From assembly GCA_905479105.1 (NCBI GenBank), contig CAJQLE010000001.1, positions 423,628 through 487,627 of the forward strand: DNA of 64,000 nucleotides, given 5' to 3'. Source of the stretch: an uncultured Flavobacteriales bacterium. Lineage in GTDB: Bacteria > Bacteroidota > Bacteroidia > Flavobacteriales_G > Salibacteraceae. The notes below the pieces were generated by a model. It was not told where the DNA came from. It saw nothing but the letters and a program-made list of their open reading frames with translations, and did no database searches. The position numbers and the translations under genes were made by a program. This document shows positions 43,978-52,342 of this stretch, one piece after another; position 1 is the first letter of the stretch; every line of letters starts with the position of its first letter.

Positions 43978-44796
43978 ATGGGAATCATACTAAGAATAAC
44001 ACTCAGTCTTTTCTTGAGTTTACTTTTTTCTCAAAATGTTTTTTCTCAAGAAAGCGACATGGATGACAGAAAAGTTAGATTTGGACTATTAGCGTCCCCG
44101 AATTTAGGTTGGATGACGCCAAATATTTCAGATTTTGACAAATCTGGACTGCAATCACGGCTAGGATTTGGATATGGGCTCATGCTAGATTACAAATTCA
44201 GCAACAGCCCTAACTATTTGCTGTCCACCGGAATAAACCTTGCAACCAACGGTGGTGGGTTGATTGAAGCTATAGATTCTAATTATGTTGGCCTAAATGA
44301 CACTTTGCCGCCAACATACTTTACTGGAACCTTGAATAGAACCTATCGCTTTCAGTATGTGAATATTCCGATTCTTCTAAAAATGCGAACCAATGAGATT
44401 GGCTACATGACCTATTTTGGCGCTATTGGATTTGATTTAGGAATACGAACAAGAGCATTTGCCAATGATGCTTTTGATTGGGAGCCAGGCGTTATTCCTG
44501 GACCTTCAGACGAAAAAGACGTCAACATTCAAGATCGAATCAATCTGTTTCGACTCGGAATAAACTTAACCTTAGGTGGCGAGTTTAACCTCAGCGGAAA
44601 CACGAATGCCTACTTTGGTATTGGCTGGCATAATACTTTCACCAATATTTTCAGAAAAACTGCGGCAAATAAAATTTTAATTGCTGACTCTGATGGAAAT
44701 CCAACGATAAATGAGGCTACTAAACGCGCGATTGTGGGTGAATACAAATCTGCCGTGAGCAACTACATTTCAATTGATTTGGGAATTTATTTTTAG
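43978..44796 (+). CDS. Outer-membrane beta-barrel protein (PorT-like family)
   Basis: 272 residues. Signal peptide to about residue 23 (LLFSQNVFSQ). The rest alternates hydrophobic strands, with VRFGLLASPNLGWMTP, FGYGLMLDYKFSN, YRFQYVNIPILLKMRTNEIG and a C-terminal ISIDLGIYF ending in Phe, as in 8-10-strand outer-membrane barrels of the PorT/OMP_b-brl_2 group. It is not clear whether it is the T9SS PorT itself. Its stop directly touches the nadE start, and it is divergent from gldBC, which hints at an envelope or secretion role. Confidence 0.75.
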   Translation: MGIILRITLSLFLSLLFSQNVFSQESDMDDRKVRFGLLASPNLGWMTPNISDFDKSGLQSRLGFGYGLMLDYKFSNSPNYLLSTGINLATNGGGLIEAIDSNYVGLNDTLPPTYFTGTLNRTYRFQYVNIPILLKMRTNEIGYMTYFGAIGFDLGIRTRAFANDAFDWEPGVIPGPSDEKDVNIQDRINLFRLGINLTLGGEFNLSGNTNAYFGIGWHNTFTNIFRKTAANKILIADSDGNPTINEATKRAIVGEYKSAVSNYISIDLGIYF

Positions 44797-45573
44797 ATGA
44801 ACGCACTAGCAGTATCAAATCATATTTCAGATTGGCTTTATAGCTATAACCAATCCGCCAAAACAAAAGGATTCGTAATTGGTGTTTCTGGAGGCATCGA
44901 TTCGGCTGTGACATCAACTCTCGCGGCAAGAACGGGACTTCCTGTATTATGTCTTGAAATGCCCATTCATCAATCAATTGATCAAGTGAGTCGAGCTATG
45001 GATCACATAGAGTGGTTGAAATTGAACCACGACAATGTGCAAATGGAAAGTGTTGATCTTACCAAAAACTTCGATGCGTTTATTGCTTCACTTCCCGCCA
45101 CAAATTTGGAGGCTAGAGATATGGCCTTGGTAAATGCTCGAGCCAGATTAAGAATGACGACTTTATACTATTTCGCTGCATTGAATGGAATGTTGGTCGC
45201 AGGAACAGGAAATAAAATTGAAGATTTCGGGATTGGTTTCTTTACTAAATATGGTGACGGTGGCGTTGATCTCAGCCCAATAGCCGACTTGAAAAAAACG
45301 GAAGTTTATGCCATTGGCAAAGAACTCGGTGTAAGCGCATCAATCATGAAAGCTCCTCCTACGGATGGTTTATGGGGGGATGACCGAACAGACGAAGATC
45401 AGATTGGCGCAAGCTATGCTGAATTAGAATGGGCAATGGATTTTAACGGTGATCAAGAAACACTGGACGATCGTCAAAAGGTCGTGTTAAACATCTATAA
45501 CAATTTGCATCGCGCTAATAATCACAAAATGGAGCCTGTACCCGTTTGCAAGATTCCTTCAGAATTAAAGTAG
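44797..45573 (+). CDS. nadE: NH3-dependent NAD+ synthetase
   Basis: 258 residues, amidotransferase-free form. The ATP-pyrophosphatase loop SGGIDSA is at 31-37. GTGNKIEDFGIGFFTKYGDGG and ADLKKTEVYAIGKELGV are family signatures. It amidates nicotinate adenine dinucleotide with ammonia to form NAD+. Its ATG immediately follows the stop of the barrel gene. It converges on korB with a 16-base gap and no obvious terminator. Confidence 0.95.
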   Translation: MNALAVSNHISDWLYSYNQSAKTKGFVIGVSGGIDSAVTSTLAARTGLPVLCLEMPIHQSIDQVSRAMDHIEWLKLNHDNVQMESVDLTKNFDAFIASLPATNLEARDMALVNARARLRMTTLYYFAALNGMLVAGTGNKIEDFGIGFFTKYGDGGVDLSPIADLKKTEVYAIGKELGVSASIMKAPPTDGLWGDDRTDEDQIGASYAELEWAMDFNGDQETLDDRQKVVLNIYNNLHRANNHKMEPVPVCKIPSELK

Positions 45574-45589
45574 TTGTTTTAGATTCCTG

Positions 45590-46618
45590 TTACACTTTCC
45601 AAGTCGAAGAACCTCGAATCAATTTATCAAGATCTCCTTTTCCCTTCAAGCTAATTGCCCGATCAATTTGTTCATTCATTGCCTCTTCATATCGAAAGCG
45701 GTCTTCTTGATAGAAAACCCCAAACGGACGAGGCATAGCCCCTTCTGATCCAGGTTCATCGAACATCTTCGATAAGAAATAAGCTTTTGTTTCATCTTTA
45801 GAATCATGAATCCATAAGTCGTCCTTACTGACGTCACTCAAAGAAACTATCACCGGCTTCATCCCCTCAAATCGAATTCCTTTATCAGAGTCAGCACCAA
45901 AAATCAATGGTTGACCTTCTTCAAGCAAAATCACATTATCAGCTTTCGTTCCTTTATCCGTAAACACCTCAAAAGCACCATCGTTGAAGACGTTGCAATT
46001 CTGATATATCTCAATAAACGAAGTACCCTTGTGTGAATCTGCAGCCTTTAAAATTTCACGCATGTGTTTTGGATCGCGATCCATAGATCGAGCTACAAAT
46101 GTTGCACTGGCTCCCAGTACCAATGCGGCTGGATTAAAAGGATGATCCAAAGATCCCATCGGACTCGACTTTGTTGTTTGCCCTTTTGGTGATGTTGGTG
46201 AATACTGTCCTTTGGTCAATCCATAAATCTCATTGTTAAACATGAGAATATTGACATCAAAGTTTCTTCTTAAGAGGTGAATCAAGTGATTTCCACCGAT
46301 TGATAATGAGTCCCCATCACCCGTAATAATCCAAACACTTAAATCAGGTCTTGAAGCTTTTAATCCACTAGCCAAGGCAGTTGCCCGGCCATGAATGGAG
46401 TGAATACCATACGTATCCATATAATATGGAAATCTCGATGAACAGCCTATTCCGCTTACAAAAACGGTGTCTTCCTTTGAAATATTAGCTTCAGCTAGAG
46501 TGGATTGGAGTTGCTTTAAAATAGAGTAATCTCCACAGCCAGGGCACCATCTAACATCTTGGTCAGTCGCTAAGTCCTTAGCCGTAAGATTTACTTGTAT
46601 ATCGTTGGTCTTGGTCAT
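45590..46618 (-). CDS. korB: 2-oxoacid:ferredoxin oxidoreductase beta subunit
   Basis: 342 residues. WCPGCGDYSILKQLQ carries Fe-S cluster cysteines, and TGDGDSLSIGGNHLIHLLRRN with FNNEIYGLTKGQYSPTS is the thiamine-diphosphate/Mg site of the KorB type. It oxidises a 2-oxoacid, most likely 2-oxoglutarate, to the acyl-CoA while reducing ferredoxin, together with the alpha subunit 11 bases upstream. Confidence 0.93.
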   Translation of the reverse strand: MTKTNDIQVNLTAKDLATDQDVRWCPGCGDYSILKQLQSTLAEANISKEDTVFVSGIGCSSRFPYYMDTYGIHSIHGRATALASGLKASRPDLSVWIITGDGDSLSIGGNHLIHLLRRNFDVNILMFNNEIYGLTKGQYSPTSPKGQTTKSSPMGSLDHPFNPAALVLGASATFVARSMDRDPKHMREILKAADSHKGTSFIEIYQNCNVFNDGAFEVFTDKGTKADNVILLEEGQPLIFGADSDKGIRFEGMKPVIVSLSDVSKDDLWIHDSKDETKAYFLSKMFDEPGSEGAMPRPFGVFYQEDRFRYEEAMNEQIDRAISLKGKGDLDKLIRGSSTWKV

Positions 46619-46629
46619 GTTTTCTTTCT

Positions 46630-48480
46630 TTAGCTCAAAAGCTCAAGCAATTTCTCTTTTATTTCACGGGATGTAAACGGCAAGCCTTTGATTTTATTAA
46701 ACGGAATTGCCCTTAAGTCATACTTCGCGTTGATCAAATTGATCAATTGGCCATTGTTGATCTCAGGAATCAAAACCTTATCAAAGTTCTTCATTACGTC
46801 AAACAAATTCTTTGGAAAAGGATTTAGGTACTTTATGTGCGCTTGACTCACTTTATGTCCTTCGTTAATCAATTCTCTAACCGCTGTTCGGGATGCTCCA
46901 TATGTTGATCCCCATCCAATTACAAGTATGTCACCTTGATCTTCGCCTTGTTCAATTTTCTGCTCGGGGATAAAGTCAGCGATTCTATCAACCTTTTCTT
47001 GACGAACCTTCACCATTCTCTCATGATTGGCTGGGTCATAGCTCACATTTCCCGATTTAAAGTCTTTTTCAAGACCACCAACACGATGTTGTAAGTCTTT
47101 CATTCCAGGAGTAGCCCATTCGCGCACTAAGCGCTCATCTCTTGCGTATGGATAAAATGCCCCGTCTTCCAATGACTTTTCAGCATCTGCAAAATTTGGT
47201 TTGATCTCCTTAATATCTTCGGCAGCCGGGAATTTCCAAGGCTCAGAACCATTGGCAATGAATCCATCACTTAAATACATCACCGGCACCATATGCTCTA
47301 TTGAAATTCGAGTAGCTTCAATTATTGTATGAAAACAATCTGACGGAGAATGAGGAGCAATCACAACTAAAGGTGCTTCACCATTTCTCCCGTTGATAGC
47401 CTGCATTAAGTCTGATTGTTCAGTTTTGGTGGGAAGACCAGTGGATGGCCCTCCTCGTTGAACATTTATAATCACTAAAGGAATTTCGAGCATTACGGCC
47501 AATCCTATCGCTTCTCCTTTTAATGCTATACCGGGGCCGCTAGAAGCTGTAACGCCTATTGCGCCACCATAACTGGCGCCAATGGAAGCACAAACTGCCG
47601 CAATTTCATCTTCAGCTTGAAATGTTTTAACTCCGTAATTTTTATGCCGCGCCAATTCATGTAATATGTCTGATGCGGGCGTAATTGGATATGAACCATA
47701 AAACAAATCGAGGTTTGCCTTTTTAGCAGCAACGATTAATCCAATTGCTGTGGCTTGGTTGCCCATGATACTCCGGTATTCGCCTTTTGGCAAATGAGCA
47801 GACTCCACTTCAAATCTAGTCGTGAACGTTTCATTGGTATCACCGAAAAAATAACCCGACTTCAGTACTTTAATGTTAGCATCTCTTATATCAGGCTTCT
47901 TGGCAAATTTTTCCTTGATGAAGGTTTCTGTGTTTTCTAAGGTTCTGTTGTACATCCAGAATAAAAACCCTAGCACATACATATTCTTACATCGATCTAC
48001 TTCCTTCGTTCCCAATCCACTATCAACTAGCGCTTCACGCGTCATTTTAGAAACATCTAGCTCAATAACCCTAAACTTATCTAAGGACTTATCAAGAAGT
48101 GGACTTTGCTCATTATCATACTTAGCCAACCGCAAGTTCTTTTTATCAAACCCCGCAGTATTTGCAATGATCGTTCCGCCAATTTTCAGTTGATGCAAGT
48201 TAGCCTTGAGTGCTGCCGCATTCATTGCCACTAGCACCTCAACATCATCTCCAGGAGTAAAAATATCAACGCTAGCAAAGTGCAACTTAAAACCAGAAAC
48301 CCCAGCTACTGTGCCTAGAGGTGCTCGGATTTCCGCTGGAAAATCAGGGAATGTACTTATGTCATTCCCATAGAGTGCCGATGTATTTGTAAAAAGACTT
48401 CCCGTCAATTGCATCCCATCTCCAGAATCACCTGCGAATAGGATTATGACGTCTTCTTTCTTCTCTGTAACTTTAGTCAT
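46630..48480 (-). CDS. korA: 2-oxoacid:acceptor oxidoreductase alpha subunit (fused gamma-alpha)
   Basis: 616 residues from ATG 48480 (MTKVTEKKEDV); a TTG five codons upstream is less likely. Residues ~1-190 are the gamma domain (FAGDSGDGMQLTGSLF, DIFTPGDDVEVLVAMN). Residues ~200-616 are the alpha domain with NQATAIGLIVAAKKA, YPITPASDILHELARH, SGPGIALKGEAIGLAV and QRGGPSTGLPTKTEQSD. The fused arrangement is usual for KorA in Bacteroidota. It forms the enzyme with KorB and links the TCA cycle to reduced ferredoxin. Confidence 0.93.
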   Translation of the reverse strand: MTKVTEKKEDVIILFAGDSGDGMQLTGSLFTNTSALYGNDISTFPDFPAEIRAPLGTVAGVSGFKLHFASVDIFTPGDDVEVLVAMNAAALKANLHQLKIGGTIIANTAGFDKKNLRLAKYDNEQSPLLDKSLDKFRVIELDVSKMTREALVDSGLGTKEVDRCKNMYVLGFLFWMYNRTLENTETFIKEKFAKKPDIRDANIKVLKSGYFFGDTNETFTTRFEVESAHLPKGEYRSIMGNQATAIGLIVAAKKANLDLFYGSYPITPASDILHELARHKNYGVKTFQAEDEIAAVCASIGASYGGAIGVTASSGPGIALKGEAIGLAVMLEIPLVIINVQRGGPSTGLPTKTEQSDLMQAINGRNGEAPLVVIAPHSPSDCFHTIIEATRISIEHMVPVMYLSDGFIANGSEPWKFPAAEDIKEIKPNFADAEKSLEDGAFYPYARDERLVREWATPGMKDLQHRVGGLEKDFKSGNVSYDPANHERMVKVRQEKVDRIADFIPEQKIEQGEDQGDILVIGWGSTYGASRTAVRELINEGHKVSQAHIKYLNPFPKNLFDVMKNFDKVLIPEINNGQLINLINAKYDLRAIPFNKIKGLPFTSREIKEKLLELLS

Positions 48481-48560
48481 TCGATTATTTTTCAATGCTC
48501 ACAGCAAACCTTCTAATTACCTGATGCGGGTAACACTCATCAAACTGTTAAACTTGGCGT

Positions 48561-48584
48561 CAAAAATAGCTGTTATTTACAGCT
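48561..48584 (-). promoter_or_regulatory. Candidate -7 element with overlapping hairpin upstream of korA
   Basis: TATTTTTG (minus strand, 48561-48568) fits TAnnTTTG about 80 bases before korA. AGCTGT, TATTT, ACAGCT (48568-48584) forms a 6-bp inverted repeat touching it, a possible operator. Confidence 0.35.
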
Positions 48585-48641
48585 TTTACATGCGCCAGTA
48601 CTTGTCTTTTTAAGAATCACGTTTGAGTGATAATTAAGTTC

Positions 48642-49227
48642 TTGAATAACAGAATTTACCTCGCATCCATCGCGCTTTTGGCAGTCATATCCTTTTCTTG
48701 AAGAAGAAAAATTTGAACGCCCAATTGTAGAAAACGAAATATTAACTCCTTTTCCCACTACGAAACTAACAATCAACCAAATTGTTCCAGACACTTTAAG
48801 AGAAACTGCTGATAATGGTTTTGTCTCATTGGTATACCGAAACCCGCTTTACTCAGCAGCTCTGAGTTCGTTTCAAGAACTTGAAACGAGAGAGTTTAAC
48901 CAAACAGCAAAACTCAAAAGTCTTACCCATTCCCCTCGGTCTGCCATTCGCTCTGTATCCGCAGGTCAAGTTGCTGAAGAAGGAGGAGGGATCATAGGCC
49001 AATTTATTATCAACTCTAATGGCAGTAATTCTCCGATACCGCCCATTTCCAATCTAGCTTTTGGTCCCTTGACGGTTGATGGAACTGCATTTTTCGAAAC
49101 GGTGACCCTTGACTCAGGCTATATGGACGTCAATATAGAAAATCAGTTACCTGACTCAATCCCACCAACAAGGCTTTTTTCTAATACAAAAAAATTTACC
49201 ATATGTTACATGTCATTTAATATTTAA
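48642..49227 (+). pseudogene. Truncated, frameshifted lipoprotein gene
   Basis: Translation from 48642 gives NNRIYLASIALLAVISFS, a lipoprotein signal that should end in Cys. There the frame breaks (two bases appear lost) and EEEKFERPIVENEILTPF continues in another frame through ETADNGFVSLVYRNPLYSA and LAFGPLTVDGTAFFETVTLDSGYMDV. This matches the N-terminal part of a family of roughly 500-residue Bacteroidota lipoproteins as I recall it. The frame ends at 49227 after only about 190 codons, and the ATG has become TTG. Loss of the start, a frameshift and truncation mark it as dead. Function unknown. Confidence 0.72.
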
Positions 49228-49257
49228 CGTACCTTTAAGTTATAAAAACAACAAACT

Positions 49258-50514
49258 ATGAAAAAATTTACTCTTTTAGCAGCGAGTCTTTGCGCTGCAC
49301 TCGTTTCATTCGGCCAATGGTCCGAAAACTTTGATTCTTATACTGTAGGCGACTACATGGGCGTTGTCGGAGCAGGCAGTGGTTGGACCACATGGTCTGG
49401 TTCTGGTGCAGGAACCGCAGAAGATGTTCAAGTGTCTGCTGGTCAAGCACAAAGTGGCAACAATTCTATTTACTTCGATGGAGCACCAGGTGGAGGACCA
49501 CATGATGTTGTTCTAGACTTTGGTGGAGAATATGCTGACGGAACCTTCCATTTAGATATGGCCATCTACGCTGATAGTGGTTTCTACTTTAATTTACAGG
49601 GTAACTCTGCAATTGGAACTTCTTTTCCTCTTCAAGTAGCTTTAATAGATGATACGGTTCAAGTTGATGATGGTACTGCTATTTATGCACGAGTTGGATT
49701 TCCAAGTGCTAACCAATGGGCTACCATTGATATTGATGTTGATCTTGACAACAATGTATGGTCTATTTCATGGGGCGGAACCGAGATTGCCAATTTTGCA
49801 AATGCAAACATCAATCAAGTTGCAGGTATGGACATATACCCTTTAGATGGTAACCATGATTTTTACATTGATGATGTAAACTGGGACTATACTCCAGCTC
49901 AAACATCTCAAATGGTTACTTTCAAGGTGGATATGAACTACTACACAGCAGCTGCATTTACTACTCCTGAAGTGAATGGTACTTTCAACGGATGGTGTGG
50001 ATCATGTAATGTACTTGCTGATGGTGATGGCGATGGTATCTGGGAAGGAACTTATGAAGTTCTTGGAGATTCTATCGAATACAAATTTTCTTATGATAAC
50101 TGGACGGGCGAAGAAAGCCTAACTTCAGGTTCTGCTTGTACTAAGACTACTGGCGAATTCACTAACAGATTCTTAATGCTAGACGGAACTGATCTTGAGC
50201 TAGACGTTGTATGTTGGGAGCAATGCATCGAATGTGCTGAACCAGCAGGTGTGAACTCTCTTAAGGGTGCAGCTGGAGTTTCGGTTTATCCAAACCCTGC
50301 CACTGACCTACTTACAATTGAATTTGGTGAAGAAGCTTCAGAAATGACTATTGCTATTGTTGATGTAATGGGAAGAACTGTTATGCCAACTATGAATCAA
50401 TTCAGTGGAAATAGAACTGAAATTAGCGTGAATGAGCTTCCTCAAGGTGCTTATTTCATCACTGGAACAAGTGAAGGATACAGCTTCAAGAAGTCAATCA
50501 TGATTACTAAGTAA
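49258..50514 (+). CDS. T9SS-exported protein with lectin-like N-domain and Cys-rich CBM-like domain
   Basis: 418 residues. Signal peptide 1-20 (LVSFGQ). Residues ~21-215 begin WSENFDSYTVGDYMG and contain TWSGSGAGTAEDVQVS, a beta-sandwich of concanavalin-like type common in Bacteroidota exports. Residues ~219-328 (MVTFKVDMNYY, TPEVNGTFNGWCGSC, VCWEQCIEC) are the same six-cysteine domain as residues ~364-476 of the protein at 562. Residues ~338-418 are a T9SS sorting domain (VYPNPATDLL, ending MITK). A role in surface glycan binding is inferred. A strong terminator follows, then a broken copy of the N-domain. Confidence 0.82.
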   Translation: MKKFTLLAASLCAALVSFGQWSENFDSYTVGDYMGVVGAGSGWTTWSGSGAGTAEDVQVSAGQAQSGNNSIYFDGAPGGGPHDVVLDFGGEYADGTFHLDMAIYADSGFYFNLQGNSAIGTSFPLQVALIDDTVQVDDGTAIYARVGFPSANQWATIDIDVDLDNNVWSISWGGTEIANFANANINQVAGMDIYPLDGNHDFYIDDVNWDYTPAQTSQMVTFKVDMNYYTAAAFTTPEVNGTFNGWCGSCNVLADGDGDGIWEGTYEVLGDSIEYKFSYDNWTGEESLTSGSACTKTTGEFTNRFLMLDGTDLELDVVCWEQCIECAEPAGVNSLKGAAGVSVYPNPATDLLTIEFGEEASEMTIAIVDVMGRTVMPTMNQFSGNRTEISVNELPQGAYFITGTSEGYSFKKSIMITK

Positions 50515-50534
50515 GAGTTAACTTAACTAAACAT

Positions 50535-50567
50535 AAAAAGGGCGCCCAATTGGGCGCCCTTTTTTTT
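50535..50567 (+). terminator. Strong intrinsic terminator
   Basis: AAAAAGGGCGCCC, AATT, GGGCGCCCTTTTT with further T: a perfect 30-base palindrome 20 bases after the stop codon. It shares the CCAATTGG centre with the terminator at 14939. Confidence 0.9.
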
Positions 50568-50654
50568 GCCAAAAAATGTTGGTTAAATAATACGTCCTTC
50601 AATATTCGAAAGCTCAATAATGAGCTATATTCGATCAAACTTAACTTACCAAAT

Positions 50655-50935
50655 ATGAAAAAGCCTCTTCTTTTGGCAGCTAGTCTGCTAGTTGCCGCAA
50701 CTTCTATTAGCCAAACAAATTGGGTAGATGATTTTGAATCTTACTCCGCTGGAGACTTCATTGGTGCTTTCGGAACAGGAAACTATTGGAGCACTTGGTC
50801 CGGAGCCGCAAATGGAGCCGAAGACGCCCAAGTTTCAAATGCTGAATCTGTGAGCGGAGCTAAAATTCTCTTTATTTTGATTGTCAAGCAGGCGGGGGGC
50901 CACAAGACATCGTGCTAACATTTCCATTTCCATAG
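50655..50935 (+). pseudogene. Truncated copy of the N-terminal domain of the T9SS protein at 49258
   Basis: The ATG frame gives MKKPLLLAASLLVAATSISQ and WVDDFESYSAGDFIGAFGTG, closely parallel to the intact neighbour. After SVSGAK the frame shifts: SLYFDCQAGGGPQDIVLTF continues one frame over, matching SIYFDGAPGGGPHDVVLDF of the intact gene, and ends at TAG 50933. All of the remaining ~320 residues are gone, and ccoS begins its 3' end at once. It is a tandem-duplicate remnant. Confidence 0.88.
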
Positions 50936-50936
50936 A

Positions 50937-51098
50937 TTAAGGTTTTTGATTTTTAGATTCTTGGTCATCAAATAGGATGAGCACTGAAGGCGAATAGTCA
51001 TCATCATATTGATTGGTTTTAATCGCCCAAATAAATGCTCCCAGAAATCCTAAGGCAATAATTAGGCTGACTACTATATGTAATATCATGACACTCAT
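50937..51098 (-). CDS. ccoS: cbb3-type cytochrome oxidase assembly protein CcoS
   Basis: 53 residues from ATG 51098 (MSVMILHIVVSLIIALGFLGAF), one membrane helix followed by IWAIKTNQYDDDYSPSVLILFDD, the typical CcoS pattern. An upstream in-frame start would add nine polar residues. CcoS is needed to install cofactors in cbb3 oxidase. The usual neighbours ccoNOP are absent; ccoI lies 4.8 kb away on the same strand. An FNR-type palindrome is 76 bases upstream. Confidence 0.88.
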   Translation of the reverse strand: MSVMILHIVVSLIIALGFLGAFIWAIKTNQYDDDYSPSVLILFDDQESKNQKP

Positions 51099-51173
51099 CT
51101 GATGTAGGTTTTTTGTTGGAGACAAAGGTGCGTCCCCGCCAATATTCGTTTAATGACCTCGGTCTGATGAAAA

Positions 51174-51189
51174 GCTGATATTTATCAGC
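51174..51189 (-). promoter_or_regulatory. FNR-like palindrome upstream of ccoS
   Basis: GCTGATA, TT, TATCAGC: a perfect palindrome with the core TGAT-N4-ATCA of FNR-type sites (51176-51187). It lies between divergent ccoS and the S4-protein gene. It lacks a T-run, so it is not a terminator. Confidence 0.5.
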
Positions 51190-51287
51190 CTGTTTTAATC
51201 ACTGGTAGCATCATAGTCTCGATTTAATTGACCCTCAATTAGAATCCGCTGCTGCCTTTTTTCATCTTTGTCGGCAAGTTCAATTCT

Positions 51288-51506
51288 ATGACTCAACATA
51301 AGTTTTCTCTAACAGAAGGTTACGACCACATTCAACTGGATCATCTTTTAAAAATATTAGGCATTGTTTCTTCGGGAGGTGAAGCGCATCAAGTAATAGA
51401 AGAAGGCTTAGTTAAGGTCAATAGTGACGTTGAGCTAAGAAAACGCAAGAAGCTTCGACCAGGAGACACTATTCAATTTGAAACCAATACTGTAACCATA
51501 GAATGA
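51288..51506 (+). CDS. Small S4-domain RNA-binding protein (YbcJ-like)
   Basis: 72 residues, a single S4 domain: FSLTEGYDHIQLDHLLKILGIV, GGEAHQVIEEGLVKVNS and ELRKRKKLRPGDTIQF. It binds structured RNA; the target is unknown. The stop codon overlaps the start of the next small gene in an ATGA. Confidence 0.88.
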   Translation: MTQHKFSLTEGYDHIQLDHLLKILGIVSSGGEAHQVIEEGLVKVNSDVELRKRKKLRPGDTIQFETNTVTIE

Positions 51507-51703
51507 TGAACGGACAGCAACGTGCAGATATTTCAGTAGGCAGTGAGGTTCAAATAGTGCTTAAAAAAGATCAACGATCAAGCGAGTTAACGCATGGTTT
51601 TGTTCAAGACATTTTGACTAAATCTCCATCCCACTCTCATGGAATTAAGGTGCGATTGGAAGACGGTCAAGTGGGCCGTGTGAAAGAAATTATAATTGAA
51701 TAA
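51503..51703 (+). CDS. YwbE family protein
   Basis: 66 residues. RADISVGSEVQIVLKKDQRS and LTHGFVQDILTKSPSHSHGIKVRLEDGQVGRVKEI match the YwbE/DUF2196 family, small beta proteins of unknown function. It is coupled to the S4-protein gene by a 4-base overlap. Confidence 0.88.
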   Translation: MMNGQQRADISVGSEVQIVLKKDQRSSELTHGFVQDILTKSPSHSHGIKVRLEDGQVGRVKEIIIE

Positions 51704-51726
51704 TCTGCACTTGGCATGGTAATAAT

Positions 51727-51734
51727 TACCTTTC
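51727..51734 (+). promoter_or_regulatory. -7 promoter element (TACCTTTC) of the second thioesterase
   Basis: One base from TAnnTTTG, 4 bases before the ATG at 51739; predicts a leaderless mRNA if used. Confidence 0.38.
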
Positions 51735-51738
51735 TGCC

Positions 51739-52284
51739 ATGGCACTAAAATTCAAACACAAACTTGATTCTGAGGTAACCATTTCAGAACTCATGAGCCC
51801 GTCTCATTCAAACTTTAGTGGAAAAATTCATGGAGGATATATCCTGTCGATGATGGATTCAGTTGCCTTTGCATGTGCATCAAAACATTCTGGGAATTAC
51901 TGCGTGACCGCTTCTGTGAACACGGTAGACTTTTTGGCTCCTATTGAAGTAGGAGAACTCGTTTCAATGAAGTCAATGGTAAATTATGTAGGCAACAGCT
52001 CAATGGTTGTTGGCATTCGTGTGGAAGCTGAAAACATTAAAACCGGAGCTGTTAAACACTGCAATTCCAGCTATTTCACAATGGTAGCAATGGATGACGA
52101 TGGGAATAATGCTGAAATTCCAGGATTGATCATGGAAACAGCTGAAGATGTCCGTAGATTTTTACGTAGCATAGAGCGAATGCGCGTTAAAAAGCAGCGA
52201 TCAACCGAATACGGGCATGAAGGGTTCGATCTCAAGAAGCACCTGCACAAGCTTGATAAATACAAGGTGCAAGTTGAACTTTAG
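51739..52284 (+). CDS. Acyl-CoA thioesterase, hotdog fold
   Basis: 181 residues. ISELMSPSHSNFSGKIHGGYILSMMDSVAFACASKH contains the hotdog helix, followed by ASVNTVDFLAPIEVGELVSM. It resembles the cytosolic acyl-CoA hydrolase group. The basic C-terminal tail (FLRSIERMRVKKQRS, KKHLHKLDKYKVQ) is longer than in the paralog at 27504. Substrate unknown. Confidence 0.86.
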   Translation: MALKFKHKLDSEVTISELMSPSHSNFSGKIHGGYILSMMDSVAFACASKHSGNYCVTASVNTVDFLAPIEVGELVSMKSMVNYVGNSSMVVGIRVEAENIKTGAVKHCNSSYFTMVAMDDDGNNAEIPGLIMETAEDVRRFLRSIERMRVKKQRSTEYGHEGFDLKKHLHKLDKYKVQVEL

Positions 52285-52318
52285 CAGTATAAGTGCTATT
52301 TGATATAAAAACCTAAAT

Positions 52319-52326
52319 TAGCTTCG
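52319..52326 (+). promoter_or_regulatory. -7 promoter element (TAGCTTCG) of the cyclophilin gene
   Basis: A TAnnTTCG octamer 16 bases before the ATG at 52343. Confidence 0.4.
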
Positions 52327-52342
52327 AACTAACTCCTACACT

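Noticed and set aside
44968-44988. TTGATCAA-like palindromes in nadE, and similar ones in korA near 46726-46748
   Set aside because: They lie inside well-conserved coding sequence and have the wrong spacing for FNR boxes.
48522-48542. TGATG-N11-CATCA repeat upstream of korA as an FNR site
   Set aside because: The spacing is 11 instead of 4 inside the core, so it does not fit the FNR pattern.
51174-51189. Hairpin upstream of ccoS as a terminator
   Set aside because: No gene ends into it on either strand and no T-run follows; an operator fits better.
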